Source: Paracoccaceae bacterium (GTDB lineage: Bacteria > Pseudomonadota > Alphaproteobacteria > Rhodobacterales > Rhodobacteraceae). Taken from it: a stretch of 64,000 nucleotides of DNA. The position numbers and the translations under genes were made by a program. Under the pieces are notes generated by a model. That model saw nothing but the letters and a program-made list of their open reading frames with translations, had not been told where the DNA came from and made no database searches. How positions within the stretch are numbered: position 1 is the first letter of the stretch; each line of letters opens with the position of its first letter. Shown piece after piece: positions 36,405 through 45,571 of the stretch. The stretch is from the NCBI GenBank assembly GCA_030066905.1, contig JASJAR010000005.1, positions 97,718-161,717 of the forward strand, in the 5' to 3' direction.

Positions 36405-36937
36405 GAGGTGAACCTCACCTTGCCGATGTAAGGCAGGTTCCGGTTCCGCTGGGCGTAGTCGATCCCGTAACCGACGACGAATTCGTCGGGGATTTCGAAC
36501 CCCGTCCAGGTCGCCTTGATGTCCACTTCACGGCGGGTCGGCTTGTCGAGAAGGGCGATGGTTTCGAGCCGTTTCGGATGCCGCGAGCGCAGGAGCCGGG
36601 CAACGTGGTCCAGTGTGTGGCCGGTGTCGACGATATCCTCGACCACAAGGACGTCGCGGCCGGAAATCTCACCCGAGAGGTCCTTGATGATGCGCACCTC
36701 GCGCGAGCTTTCCATCGCGTTGCCGTAAGACGAGGCTTCGAGGAAATCGACCTCGACATTCATATCGAGCTCGCGGACGAGATCGGCGATGAACACGAAC
36801 GAACCGCGCAGCAGCCCCACGACAACGAGCTTGTCGCTGCCTTCGAAGGCTGCACGAATCTCCCGGGCCAGGTCCTCGATGCGCGCCGCGATGGCCTTTG
36901 CGGAGATCATCTTGTCGATGACGTAAGGCTGCGTCAC
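36401..36937 (-). CDS. hpt: Hypoxanthine phosphoribosyltransferase
   Basis: A 178-residue type I phosphoribosyltransferase salvaging hypoxanthine/guanine. The PRPP-binding motif [14 protein letters not shown] (about 98-111) and the LRGSFVF catalytic-loop region are visible, as is the family [17 protein letters not shown] near the end. The frame can begin with TTG at 36988 or GTG at 36937; I chose the GTG because it gives the typical [14 protein letters not shown] start. It is divergent from the coq10-like gene and overlaps the 56-residue gene downstream by 4 bp. Confidence 0.93.
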   Translation of the reverse strand: MTQPYVIDKMISAKAIAARIEDLAREIRAAFEGSDKLVVVGLLRGSFVFIADLVRELDMNVEVDFLEASSYGNAMESSREVRIIKDLSGEISGRDVLVVEDIVDTGHTLDHVARLLRSRHPKRLETIALLDKPTRREVDIKATWTGFEIPDEFVVGYGIDYAQRNRNLPYIGKVRFTS

Positions 36938-37009
36938 GGCGTCGTATTCCCTTGATCTTTCGCCGGTCCAGCCGACATTCGGGAGCAAACCTAGACCTTA
37001 AGTGCTGCG

Positions 37010-37453
37010 ATGACCACGCATTCCGAGACCCGGGCACTGCCCTATACGCCCGAACAGATGTACGACCTTGTGGCCGATGTGCCGTCCTATCCGGAGTTTC
37101 TGCCTTGGTGTTCTGCCGCCCGTGAGCGGACGCGGCTCGACGAGGGCGACCGGATCGTCGTCGAGGTCGATCTGGTGATTTCCTTCAAGGTCTTCCGCGA
37201 GCGCTTCGGAAGCCGGGTGACGCTCTGGCCGAAGCGGAAGATCGAGACGGAGTACATCGACGGGCCGTTTAGCCATATGCATTCGATCTGGGAGTTCGCC
37301 GAGGCCGAGGGCGGTGGCTGCGAGGTGAAGTTCTTCGTCGATTTCGAGTTCCGCAACAAGGTGCTGGGAGCGGCGGCGGGCGTGTTCTTCAACGACGCGA
37401 TGCAACGGATCGTCCGCGCCTTCGAGCGCCGGGCGGCGCAGCTTTACGGCTGA
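37010..37453 (+). CDS. Coenzyme Q-binding protein Coq10/RatA-like (START domain)
   Basis: The 147-residue polyketide cyclase/START-fold protein is the bacterial counterpart of yeast Coq10, which delivers ubiquinone within the membrane; some relatives are named RatA. Characteristic segments are ALPYTPEQMYDLVADVPSYPEFLPWC near the N-terminus and SHMHSIWEF mid-way, with FFVDFEFRNKVLG and the C-terminal MQRIVRAFERRAAQL helix. The toxin function claimed for E. coli RatA is not implied here. It is divergent from hpt and convergent with cinA. Confidence 0.87.
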   Translation: MTTHSETRALPYTPEQMYDLVADVPSYPEFLPWCSAARERTRLDEGDRIVVEVDLVISFKVFRERFGSRVTLWPKRKIETEYIDGPFSHMHSIWEFAEAEGGGCEVKFFVDFEFRNKVLGAAAGVFFNDAMQRIVRAFERRAAQLYG

Positions 37454-37456
37454 GGA

Positions 37457-37936
37457 TTAGACCTGAACGTATTGACTTAACATGGCTATGGCGTGTTCGA
37501 CACTCGCTTGCCGGACGCGGCCCCGGCCGATGGTGCCGAACTCCACGGTTTCGACGAGCGTGGGGTGGTCGCGGGCGGCGCGGGCAAAACAGACCCGGCC
37601 TTCGGGCTTGAACTCGGATCCACCAGGGCCGGCGATGCCGGTCACCGAGACAGCCAGATCGGCGCCCGAACGGGAGAGCGCCCCCTCGGCCATCTCGCGC
37701 GCGACAGCTTCTGAGACCGCGCCATGGGCGGCAAGCGTCTCTGGCGACACACCGAGCATCTCCACCTTCGCCGCGTTGGAATAGGATACGTATCCCCGGT
37801 CGAAAACGTCGGACGACCCAGGCACGTCTGTCAGGGCGGCGGCGATCATGCCCCCGGTGCAGCTTTCAGCCGTGGCGATGGTCAGGCCGGCCCGGCGGGC
37901 GGCGTCGAGAAGGGCGGCGGGTGATGTGCCGGTCAT
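37457..37936 (-). CDS. CinA family nicotinamide-nucleotide amidohydrolase (short form)
   Basis: A 159-residue protein equal to the C-terminal amidase domain of CinA/PncC, with no N-terminal MoaB-like COG1058 domain. It deamidates NMN in NAD recycling in E. coli. The opening [20 protein letters not shown] and [16 protein letters not shown] plus [17 protein letters not shown] carry the family's conserved residues. The start overlaps the pgpA stop by 4 bp. It is the last gene of an ispDF-pgpA-cinA transcript. Confidence 0.9.
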   Translation of the reverse strand: MTGTSPAALLDAARRAGLTIATAESCTGGMIAAALTDVPGSSDVFDRGYVSYSNAAKVEMLGVSPETLAAHGAVSEAVAREMAEGALSRSGADLAVSVTGIAGPGGSEFKPEGRVCFARAARDHPTLVETVEFGTIGRGRVRQASVEHAIAMLSQYVQV

Positions 37937-38418
37937 GCCGCCCCATGGGCGAGGACCGCAAATGCAATGACGACCGCCGCCGCCGCGACCCCGGCAAGGG
38001 CGTCGTCGAGGAGGATCCCGAGCGCATCGCCACGCCGGTCGACGGTACCGATGACGAAAGGCTTCCAGATGTCGAAGAGCCGGAAGGCGAAGAAGGCGGT
38101 GACGATCCCCGGCCAGAGCGCGCCGAACGCCACGCCGGCGCTTGCTGCGCCAACCGAGACCGGCAACAGCGCGATCCACTGGCCTATGACCTCATCGACG
38201 ACGATTTCCGAAGGATCCTCATCGCCGGAATCGAGGGTTTCTCGTTCTGTGGCCCAGAGTCCGGCAGCGAAGAGCCCGATGGTGGCGAGCGCGAGGCCGA
38301 TGGGACCGGCGAGCCAGTGGATCCCCCAGGCAATTGGGATGGCCGCAAGCGAGCCCCAGGTCCCCGGCGCAGGGCGTAAAAGGCCGATATAGAAAAAGGT
38401 GGCGATCAGACGGGTCAT
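37933..38418 (-). CDS. pgpA: Phosphatidylglycerophosphatase A
   Basis: The 161-residue membrane enzyme dephosphorylates phosphatidylglycerophosphate. The N-terminal half contains [14 protein letters not shown] (conserved PGTWGS loop) and the acidic [11 protein letters not shown] segment (DE metal ligands), and the end shows [13 protein letters not shown] and [11 protein letters not shown]. Several hydrophobic helices match the family. It overlaps ispDF and cinA by 4 bp each. Confidence 0.95.
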   Translation of the reverse strand: MTRLIATFFYIGLLRPAPGTWGSLAAIPIAWGIHWLAGPIGLALATIGLFAAGLWATERETLDSGDEDPSEIVVDEVIGQWIALLPVSVGAASAGVAFGALWPGIVTAFFAFRLFDIWKPFVIGTVDRRGDALGILLDDALAGVAAAAVVIAFAVLAHGAA

Positions 38419-39569
38419 CTGGCGATCAGCGTAACGGTGGCGATGGCGGCGATCCCCTCGCCGCGGCCGGTGAAGCCGAGGCGTTCGGAAGTTGTTGCCT
38501 TAACCGAGATGCGGTCCGGCTCCGCTCCGCTCAGCCTGGCGATGTTTGCCGCCATATCAGCGGCATGGGGTCCGATCTTCGGGTATTCGCAGACGATCGT
38601 TACATCGGCATTTGCAAGCGCGTATCCGCGGGACATCGCCCGCTCGGCGGCATGTTCGAGGAAGATCGCGCTCGCCGCGCCCTGCCATCGCGGGTCCGAC
38701 GGGGGGAAGTGCCGGCCGATGTCGCCCTCGGCCAGCGCGCCGTAGATCGCATCGGTCAGGGCATGCATCGCAACGTCGGCGTCGGAATGGCCCTGGAGGC
38801 CCCGCCCATGGGGAATGTCGATCCCACAAAGGGTAACATGGGCTCCCGGCCCGAAACGGTGGACGTCATAGCCGTTGCCGGTGCGGATGTCGGGCATTTT
38901 GTCTCCGAGGAGGGTTTCGGCACGGTCGAAATCCTCCGCGCGGGTGATCTTGAGATTGGCTTCGTCGCCAGGAACAATCGCGACGGAAAGCCCGGCGGCG
39001 CGCGCGATTTCCACGTCGTCGGCAGCCGAAGCGCCATGCGCCCGGTGCGCCGCAAGGATTGCGTCGAGATGAAACCCCTGTGGCGTCTGCGCGCGGTAGA
39101 GGTTGGCTCTCGGCTGGACCCCCGTCACCGCACCGTCATCTCCTGTCCAGAGCGCGTCGGTCACCGGAAGGCCAGGGGCGGCCCCGGGATGGGTGTCGAG
39201 CGCGGCAAGCACCGCGTCGATCACCGCCGGCGGGACAAGGGGGCGGGCGATGTCATGGATCAGCACGCGGTCCACCGCGCCTTCGAGGGCGTCGAGCCCG
39301 GCCCGGACGCTGTCGGACCGGGTTGCCCCGCCGACGACAATGTCGGCCTGCGGGCCGCCGGGCCAGAGGTCGTTGCCAATGTCGTCGGGATGAAGCACCA
39401 GCACCAGCCGGTCGATGCCGGGATGGTCGGCGAAGGCGCGGACACTGCGCTCGGCGACGGTGAGGCCGCCAAGCCTGCGCCATTGCTTGGGAATTCCGCC
39501 GCCTGCCCGCGTGCCTCGCCCGGCGGCAACCAGGAGCGCTGCGGTGGTGGTAGGGGGCGGTGCGGACAT
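38415..39569 (-). CDS. ispDF: Bifunctional IspD/IspF enzyme
   Basis: A 384-residue fusion covering two steps of the MEP isoprenoid pathway. Residues 1-225 are IspD (cytidylyltransferase; [19 protein letters not shown] and the late [14 protein letters not shown]). From [16 protein letters not shown] (residue 225) onward is IspF (cyclodiphosphate synthase), with the metal ligand Asp-x-His in DVH and [18 protein letters not shown]. The fusion is usual in alphaproteobacteria; IspE is not included. It is first in the ispDF-pgpA-cinA operon, divergent from the dusB-ntr operon. Confidence 0.97.
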   Translation of the reverse strand: MSAPPPTTTAALLVAAGRGTRAGGGIPKQWRRLGGLTVAERSVRAFADHPGIDRLVLVLHPDDIGNDLWPGGPQADIVVGGATRSDSVRAGLDALEGAVDRVLIHDIARPLVPPAVIDAVLAALDTHPGAAPGLPVTDALWTGDDGAVTGVQPRANLYRAQTPQGFHLDAILAAHRAHGASAADDVEIARAAGLSVAIVPGDEANLKITRAEDFDRAETLLGDKMPDIRTGNGYDVHRFGPGAHVTLCGIDIPHGRGLQGHSDADVAMHALTDAIYGALAEGDIGRHFPPSDPRWQGAASAIFLEHAAERAMSRGYALANADVTIVCEYPKIGPHAADMAANIARLSGAEPDRISVKATTSERLGFTGRGEGIAAIATVTLIAR

Positions 39570-39738
39570 ATCCCACCTCTAGGCGGTGCAGGATGCGCTG
39601 ACAATGGGGAGCGGGCACCGGTAATCCCGCACAAATTTTGTGCAGCCTGCGAAGCGATCTGTGTCTGCGGTAGCGCGAAATTGCCAAACTGGCCCGTGTG
39701 GCCTAGGTCATGACGATGTGTGCACAAGGTTTGGGCAG

Positions 39739-40716
39739 TTGACTATCGAAGTGGCAGACGTCTCGTTGGACCCGCCGGTGGCGCTTGCCCCCATGGCGGG
39801 GATCACCGATCTGCCGTTCCGTCGGATCGTGTCGGGCTTCGGCGCGGGGCTCGTGGTCAGCGAGATGGTCGCGAGCCAGGAGATGGTGCAGGCCAACCCG
39901 GGGGTTCGGGAACGCGCGGAGCTTGGTTTCGGCGAGCAGGCGACTTCGGTCCAGCTTGCAGGTCGCGACGCCCATTGGATGGCCGAGGCAGCGCGCATCG
40001 TGGAGGCGAACGGCGCCCGGCTCATCGACATAAACATGGGCTGCCCCGCCAAGAAGGTCACCGGCGGGCTCTCGGGCTCGGCGCTCATGCGCAGTCCCGA
40101 CCATGCGCTCGGGCTGATCGAGGCGGTCGTGGGTGCGGTCAAGGTGCCGGTGACGCTGAAGATGCGCCTGGGCTGGGACGACGGGAGCCGCAATGCCGCC
40201 CAAATCGCGCGGGCCGCCGCAGATGCAGGAGTGCGCCTGATCACCGTCCATGGCCGCACCCGCTGCCAGTTCTACAAGGGTGCGGCGGATTGGGCAGCGA
40301 TCGGCGATGTCGTGCGCGCCGTGGACGTCCCTGTCATCGCCAACGGCGACATCGCCGATGCCGCAAGCGCCCGCGCCGCGCTCGCGGCGTCCGGTGCCGC
40401 AGGCGTAATGATCGGGCGCGGCGCGCAAGGAGCGCCCTGGCGGCTCCAGGAGGTCGCCGCCACGCTCTGGGGCCATCCGGCGCCGGACGTGCCACGCGGG
40501 GCCCGGCTCGGCGACCTCGTATGTCGCCATTTCGACGCCGCACTCGGTTTCTACGGCCGCAATCTCGGCGCCAAGGTCATCCGCAAGCATCTCGGCTGGT
40601 ACATGGAGACCGCCGCTATCGACGCTCCGCTGAGGCGCGAGGTGCTCACTGCGCCGCCTTTGCAGGTGCCCGCGCTCCTCGACCGCGCGTTTTCGGATTA
40701 CGCGGAGGCCGCATGA
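39739..40716 (+). CDS. dusB: tRNA-dihydrouridine synthase (NifR3/DusB)
   Basis: A 325-residue flavin enzyme that reduces uridine in tRNA. The N-terminal LAPMAGITDLPFR loop, the EMVASQEM segment, the catalytic Cys in NMGCPAKKVTGG and the VHGRTR/NGDI substrate and FMN motifs are present. The start is a TTG at 39739 with AAGG upstream; this gives the usual MTIEVADVSL-type beginning. It is the classic nifR3 of the Rhodobacter nifR3-ntrB-ntrC operon, overlapping ntrB by 4 bp, although its role in nitrogen control is indirect. Confidence 0.93.
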   Translation: MTIEVADVSLDPPVALAPMAGITDLPFRRIVSGFGAGLVVSEMVASQEMVQANPGVRERAELGFGEQATSVQLAGRDAHWMAEAARIVEANGARLIDINMGCPAKKVTGGLSGSALMRSPDHALGLIEAVVGAVKVPVTLKMRLGWDDGSRNAAQIARAAADAGVRLITVHGRTRCQFYKGAADWAAIGDVVRAVDVPVIANGDIADAASARAALAASGAAGVMIGRGAQGAPWRLQEVAATLWGHPAPDVPRGARLGDLVCRHFDAALGFYGRNLGAKVIRKHLGWYMETAAIDAPLRREVLTAPPLQVPALLDRAFSDYAEAA

Positions 40717-41810
40717 GCCCGGTCAGCCCCTTTGCCGACCGCCTCTGGGCGTCGCTCCCGGTGCCGGCCTTCCTGGTCGATCCGGGAAACCTGATTGCCG
40801 AGGTGAACCCGGCCGCCGAGGGCTTTCTCAACACCTCCGCACGGAGCCTCAGAAACCAGCCGGTGCTCGACAGCATCGCCATCGACGCCAATCTCGAAGA
40901 CGCCTTCCTCAGGGTGCGCTCGCGGGAGGGTTCGCTCTCGATCTCGGATGTCGACGTCGGCACCGGCTCCCAAGCGCCGGTGCTCTGCAACCTCCAGGTC
41001 GCGCCGATGGTGGGGATGCCGGGGTTTCTCCTCCTCATTTTCGAACCCCGGCAGCTTGCCGACCGGCTCGGTCGGGCCCATTCGGTGAAGACGGCGGCCA
41101 AATCGGCCATCGGCATGGCCGAGATGCTGGCCCATGAGATCAAGAACCCCCTCGCGGGTATCACCGGCGCGGCGCAGCTTCTGTCGATGAACCTCTCCGG
41201 CGAAGACCGGGAAATGACCGACCTCATCGTCGCCGAAACCCGCCGGATCCTAAAGCTCCTGAGCCAGGTCGAACAATTCGGCAATCTCTCGCCGCCCGAA
41301 CGGCGGGTCGTGAACATCCACGATCTGCTCGACCGGGCCCGCAAATCCGCCCAGGTGGGCTTTGCCGCCAACATGAAGGTCGTCGAGGATTACGACCCCT
41401 CGCTGCCGCCGACCTATGTCGACGGCGACCAGATGCTCCAGGTGTTCCTCAACCTGCTGAAGAACGCCGCCGAAGCCGCCGGTGGCGGGGGCGGAACGAT
41501 CACGATCCGAACCTTCTACGACCTCTCGCTAAGGCTCCGGCGTCGGGACGGCACGGCGATCCTGCCCCTGCAGGTCGAGATCATCGACGACGGGCCGGGC
41601 CTGCCGCCGGAACTGGCCGACGACGTGTTCGAGCCCTTCGTCTCGGGCCGCGAGAACGGCACCGGGCTCGGCCTGGCACTCGTTTCGAAGATCGTCTCGG
41701 ACCACGACGGATGGGTGTCGGTGGACAGCGGGCCGGGCCACACCGTCTTTCGAGTATCGCTACCGCTCGCACCGAAGGCGGAAGAGCCGCAACACGACCA
41801 CGGGAGATAA
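40713..41810 (+). CDS. ntrB: Nitrogen regulation sensor kinase NtrB (GlnL)
   Basis: A 365-residue soluble histidine kinase. It begins with a PAS-like domain (about 1-115; SLPVPAFLVDPGNLIAEVN), then the HisKA helix with phosphoacceptor His141 (MLAHEIKNPLAGITGAAQ), then the ATPase with N-box QVFLNLLKNAAEAAG, G1 DDGPGLPP and G2 GLGLALVSKI. It has no transmembrane segment, as expected for NtrB, which receives the nitrogen signal through PII. It starts inside the dusB stop codon. Confidence 0.96.
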   Translation: MSPVSPFADRLWASLPVPAFLVDPGNLIAEVNPAAEGFLNTSARSLRNQPVLDSIAIDANLEDAFLRVRSREGSLSISDVDVGTGSQAPVLCNLQVAPMVGMPGFLLLIFEPRQLADRLGRAHSVKTAAKSAIGMAEMLAHEIKNPLAGITGAAQLLSMNLSGEDREMTDLIVAETRRILKLLSQVEQFGNLSPPERRVVNIHDLLDRARKSAQVGFAANMKVVEDYDPSLPPTYVDGDQMLQVFLNLLKNAAEAAGGGGGTITIRTFYDLSLRLRRRDGTAILPLQVEIIDDGPGLPPELADDVFEPFVSGRENGTGLGLALVSKIVSDHDGWVSVDSGPGHTVFRVSLPLAPKAEEPQHDHGR

Positions 41811-41819
41811 TGAAGCAAG

Positions 41820-43190
41820 ATGGATGGAACGATCCTGGTTGCCGACGATGACCGCACGATCCGCACGGTTCTGACCCAGGCGCTCACCCGCGCCGGCTGC
41901 AAGGTGCATGCCACATCCTCGCTCGTCACCCTGATGCGCTGGGTCGAGGAGGGGAAGGGCGATCTGGTGATTTCCGACGTTGTCATGCCCGACGGCAACG
42001 GGCTCGACCAACTGCCCAAGATCGCCGAGGAACGCCCGGGACTGCCCGTCATCGTGATCTCGGCTCAAAACACGATCATGACCGCCATTCAGGCCGCCGA
42101 GGCCGATGCGTTCGACTACCTGCCGAAACCTTTCGACCTGCCGGACCTGATGAAACGTGCCTCCCGCGCCCTCGAGGTAAAACGGCGCGCGCCTCAGGTC
42201 CGCGAGGCGCCGATGGAAGATGCCGGCGGCGGCGATCTGCCGCTTGTCGGCCGCACCCCTGCGATGCAGGCTCTCTACCGGCTGGTGGCCCGGGTTATGA
42301 ACACCGATCTGCCGGTGATGATCTCCGGCGAAAGCGGCACCGGGAAGTCACTCATCGCCCGGGCGATCCACGACTTCTCCGACCGCCGGTCGCTCCCCTT
42401 CGTCGTCGCGACGGCCGCCGATCTCGAAACCCTCGAAGGCCCCGCCTCGCTCATCAGCCGCGCCAAGAACGGCTCGCTTTTGTTCGACGAGGTTGGGGAT
42501 CTCTCCGAGGGGGCGCAGGCCCGTGTCGTGCGGATGCTCGACAGTTTCACCGACAATGCGCCCCGGGTAATGTCGACCTCGCAAGCCAATCTGGCACAGA
42601 GAATGGACGAGCACGGCTTCCGGCAGGACCTCTTCTACCGTCTCGGCGGCGTGACGGTCTCGGTGCCGAGCCTGCGGGAGCGGGTGGACGACATCCCGCT
42701 CCTTGTCGATCATTTCCTCGGGCGGGCCGAACGCGACGGTGCGCCGGTTCGCGCCTTCGCGCCTGAGGCCATCGACCTCATCCGCGCCTATAGCTGGCCC
42801 GGCAACGTTCGCCAGCTCGAAAATGCAGTGCGACGACTGTTGCTGGCGGGGTCCGAGGAAGAGGTGACGCGGGCCGAGGTCGAACTGGTCCTCGGCAACC
42901 AGCCCGCCGTCGAACCGCTCACTGGCGGGGCGGAGGGCGACAAGCTCTCGGGCTCGGTCGCCAAACATCTCAAGCGGTACTTCGACCTCCACGGCGAGGT
43001 GCTGCCGCCGCCGGGGCTCTACCAGCGGGTCCTCCGCGAGGTGGAACTCCCGCTTATCGAGATCGCGCTCGATGCGACCGGCGGGAATCAGGCAAAATGC
43101 GCAGAGCTTCTCGGGATCAACCGGAACACGCTCCGCAAGAAGATCACCGATCTCGATATTCGCGTGACACGCCGCCGAAAGTTGATGTAA
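41820..43190 (+). CDS. ntrC: NtrC response regulator lacking the GAFTGA loop
   Basis: A 456-residue NtrC: receiver with phospho-acceptor Asp53 (VISDVVMP), AAA+ domain with Walker [10 protein letters not shown] (about 169-177) and Walker B SLLFDEVG (219-226), and a Fis-type DNA-binding helix near the end ([20 protein letters not shown]). Where bEBPs carry the GAFTGA loop this protein reads [14 protein letters not shown], so the sigma-54 contact loop is missing. R. capsulatus NtrC shares this feature and acts with sigma-70 RNA polymerase. It starts 9 bp after ntrB. Confidence 0.95.
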   Translation: MDGTILVADDDRTIRTVLTQALTRAGCKVHATSSLVTLMRWVEEGKGDLVISDVVMPDGNGLDQLPKIAEERPGLPVIVISAQNTIMTAIQAAEADAFDYLPKPFDLPDLMKRASRALEVKRRAPQVREAPMEDAGGGDLPLVGRTPAMQALYRLVARVMNTDLPVMISGESGTGKSLIARAIHDFSDRRSLPFVVATAADLETLEGPASLISRAKNGSLLFDEVGDLSEGAQARVVRMLDSFTDNAPRVMSTSQANLAQRMDEHGFRQDLFYRLGGVTVSVPSLRERVDDIPLLVDHFLGRAERDGAPVRAFAPEAIDLIRAYSWPGNVRQLENAVRRLLLAGSEEEVTRAEVELVLGNQPAVEPLTGGAEGDKLSGSVAKHLKRYFDLHGEVLPPPGLYQRVLREVELPLIEIALDATGGNQAKCAELLGINRNTLRKKITDLDIRVTRRRKLM

Positions 43191-43242
43191 AACCGCAACA
43201 GAAGAGTGGCCGATCTGCCGATGGCTGGGTCAGGCCACCGAT

Positions 43243-45543
43243 TTGGCGGTAGCCGCGACTGCGGTGCAACAGGCGGGGTGTTCCGGAGTGTCCGGACGCA
43301 TCAATCACGGGTTCTGGCAAAAAATGCTGCGCCTTTCGCGCCTTAAGCGCGTGCGCAATGCTGGAACCATCGGACTTGTCGTCCTCGGCCCGGTTCTGGC
43401 CCTCCTGACCTTTCTCGTTCTCGGCCCGCTCGAACAGGGCGCGTCGGCGCCGCTCCTGCGGGTCGTGATCCTCGCCGACCTTGTCTATGTCCTTCTGGTC
43501 GCGGCCCTCGTCCTAAGCACAATTGCGCGGATGATTGCCGCCCGACGGGCCCGCTCGGCGGGTTCACGTCTCCATCTGCGGCTCACCGGTGTCTTCGCGC
43601 TGATCGCGATCCTGCCGACGGTGACCGTGGCGATCTTTGCGGGGTTGACGATCAACGTCGGCCTCGAAGGCTGGTTTTCGGACCGGGTGCGCTCGGCGGT
43701 CGGCGCCTCGATCACCGCCGCCCAGGCCTACAGGGAGGAGGAGCGCGAGGACCTCATCGCCGATGCCGAGGCGCTGGCGGCGTTTCTGAACAATGCCCGT
43801 CGCAATTCGACCTTCCTGTCCGACGGCGAGTTGCGGCCGCTGCTGAGCCAGGGGCAGGGATTCGTGCAGCGCGGCCTTCAGGAGGCCTACGTGATCGATG
43901 GGAGCGGGGAAATCCGCACCCGCGGCGAAAGCTCCTATCTCTTCGATTTCGAGCCCCTGGGTGCCGAGGCAATTGCAGCCTCGCGGGACGAACCCTTCGT
44001 CGTCGAAGACCTCGAACTGTCGGAGTTCCGGGCTTTGGTCCCGCTGGCGGCCTTTCCCGACCGCTATCTCTATGTCACCCGCGATGTCGACGGGCGCATT
44101 CTTTCGCTGCTCGACGATGCGGAGGAGACCGCGCGGTTCTACACCCAGCTCGAAGCCGAGCGCGGGCGGATCGTGTTCGAATTCGGGCTGCTCTATATCG
44201 GCTTTGCGGTGATCCTCGTGCTTGCCGCGATCTGGCTCGGTCTTTGGTTCGCCGAGCGCCTGTCGCGTCCTGTGGGCCGGCTTGCCGGCGCGGCCCAGAG
44301 GGTCGGTGCAGGGGACCTCGACGTGCAGGTGGCCGAGGACGAGGGCGATGACGAGATCGCGATGGTGGGCCGCCTCTTCAACCAGATGACCCGCCAGTTG
44401 AAGGGCCAGCGCGAGGCGCTTCTGGCCACGAACCGGCAGATCGAACGGCGGCGGCGGCTGTTCGATTCGGTGCTGTCTTCGGTGACGTCGGGGGTCATCG
44501 GCCTCGACCCTGACGCGCGGGTGAGCTTCGTCAATCGTTCGGCCCAGGACATCCTCGCTCTGCCGGACAGCTCCGCCGAACATATGCCGCTCGCGCTTGC
44601 TGTGCCGGAGTTCCAGCCGCTCTTTCAGCAGATGGAGGAGAGCGGGCGGGAGATTGCCCAGGGCGAAGTGCGCCTGTCGCGCGGCCGGGCCATCGAGAAC
44701 CTTCTGGTGCGCATCGCCACCCGCCGCAGTGCGGCAGGCGAGGCCGAGGGGTTCGTGATCGCTTTCGACGACGTGACCGACCTCGTCTCGGCACAGCGCA
44801 TGGCCGCCTGGGGCGACGTCGCGCGCCGCATCGCCCATGAGATCAAGAACCCGCTGACCCCGATCCAGCTTTCCGCCGAGCGGATTCGCCGGAAGTTTCG
44901 CGACCTGCCGCCCGAGGAGGCCGAGGCCCTCGACCAGCTTGTCGGCGTGATCGTGCGGCAGACCGGGGATATCCGCCGGATCGTCGACGAGTTCGCCAAG
45001 TTCGCCCGGATGCCAGAGCCCGAGCGCACCGAACAGGACCTCGTGGCCCTGATCAACGACGCGATGACGCTCCAGGAGGGTGCGCTCGCCGGTGCCGTGC
45101 TGACCGCCGACCTGCCGCCGGGCCCGGTCGCGGTCGATGTCGACCCGACGCTGATCGGGCAGGCGCTAACCAACGTGATAAAGAACGCCGGGGAAGCCGT
45201 TGAAGGGTTGAGCGAAAATGGTGCGCCGGAGGGCTACGAGCCGCGCATTCACATCGCCCTGATCTTGTCCGAAGGGTCGGCACGGATCGTAATTTCGGAC
45301 AACGGGGTCGGTCTTCCCGCAGATCGGTCGCGGCTCTTCGAGCCTTATGTGACCACACGCGCGAAGGGCACGGGCCTCGGCCTCCCCATCGTCAAGAAGA
45401 TCATCGAAGACCACGGCGGTACGCTCAGCCTGAGCGACGCCGCGCCGCTCGACGGGTCAGGCCAGATCGGTGCCAGCGCCGAGATCGTCCTGCCGCGCGT
45501 AGAGGCGGAACATGACGCAGGCGGCCTTCGGGTCGCCGAATGA
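43243..45543 (+). CDS. ntrY: Nitrogen-related sensor kinase NtrY
   Basis: A 766-residue membrane histidine kinase. Two to three N-terminal membrane helices (about 39-60, 70-90, 115-130) precede a long periplasmic segment, another helix near 318-335, a HAMP linker (SRPVGRLAGAAQRVGAGDLDV), a PAS region (SVLSSVTSGVIGLDPDARVSFVN), the HisKA box HEIKNPLTPIQLSAERIRRKF-type with His near residue 538, and the ATPase with GTGLGLPIVKKI. The listed start is TTG and is weak; an internal ATG at 43324 is an alternative. It pairs with ntrX. Confidence 0.93.
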   Translation: MAVAATAVQQAGCSGVSGRINHGFWQKMLRLSRLKRVRNAGTIGLVVLGPVLALLTFLVLGPLEQGASAPLLRVVILADLVYVLLVAALVLSTIARMIAARRARSAGSRLHLRLTGVFALIAILPTVTVAIFAGLTINVGLEGWFSDRVRSAVGASITAAQAYREEEREDLIADAEALAAFLNNARRNSTFLSDGELRPLLSQGQGFVQRGLQEAYVIDGSGEIRTRGESSYLFDFEPLGAEAIAASRDEPFVVEDLELSEFRALVPLAAFPDRYLYVTRDVDGRILSLLDDAEETARFYTQLEAERGRIVFEFGLLYIGFAVILVLAAIWLGLWFAERLSRPVGRLAGAAQRVGAGDLDVQVAEDEGDDEIAMVGRLFNQMTRQLKGQREALLATNRQIERRRRLFDSVLSSVTSGVIGLDPDARVSFVNRSAQDILALPDSSAEHMPLALAVPEFQPLFQQMEESGREIAQGEVRLSRGRAIENLLVRIATRRSAAGEAEGFVIAFDDVTDLVSAQRMAAWGDVARRIAHEIKNPLTPIQLSAERIRRKFRDLPPEEAEALDQLVGVIVRQTGDIRRIVDEFAKFARMPEPERTEQDLVALINDAMTLQEGALAGAVLTADLPPGPVAVDVDPTLIGQALTNVIKNAGEAVEGLSENGAPEGYEPRIHIALILSEGSARIVISDNGVGLPADRSRLFEPYVTTRAKGTGLGLPIVKKIIEDHGGTLSLSDAAPLDGSGQIGASAEIVLPRVEAEHDAGGLRVAE

Positions 45544-45571
45544 ACACCGAATTGGACAGGCGGAGGACGAA

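Noticed and set aside
38334..39713. 459-codon plus-strand frame over ispDF
   Set aside because: Antisense shadow of ispDF.
39570..39738. Sigma-54 promoter before dusB-ntrBC
   Set aside because: No TGGCAC-N5-TTGCA spacing; a TGGCCC is present but no -12 follows.
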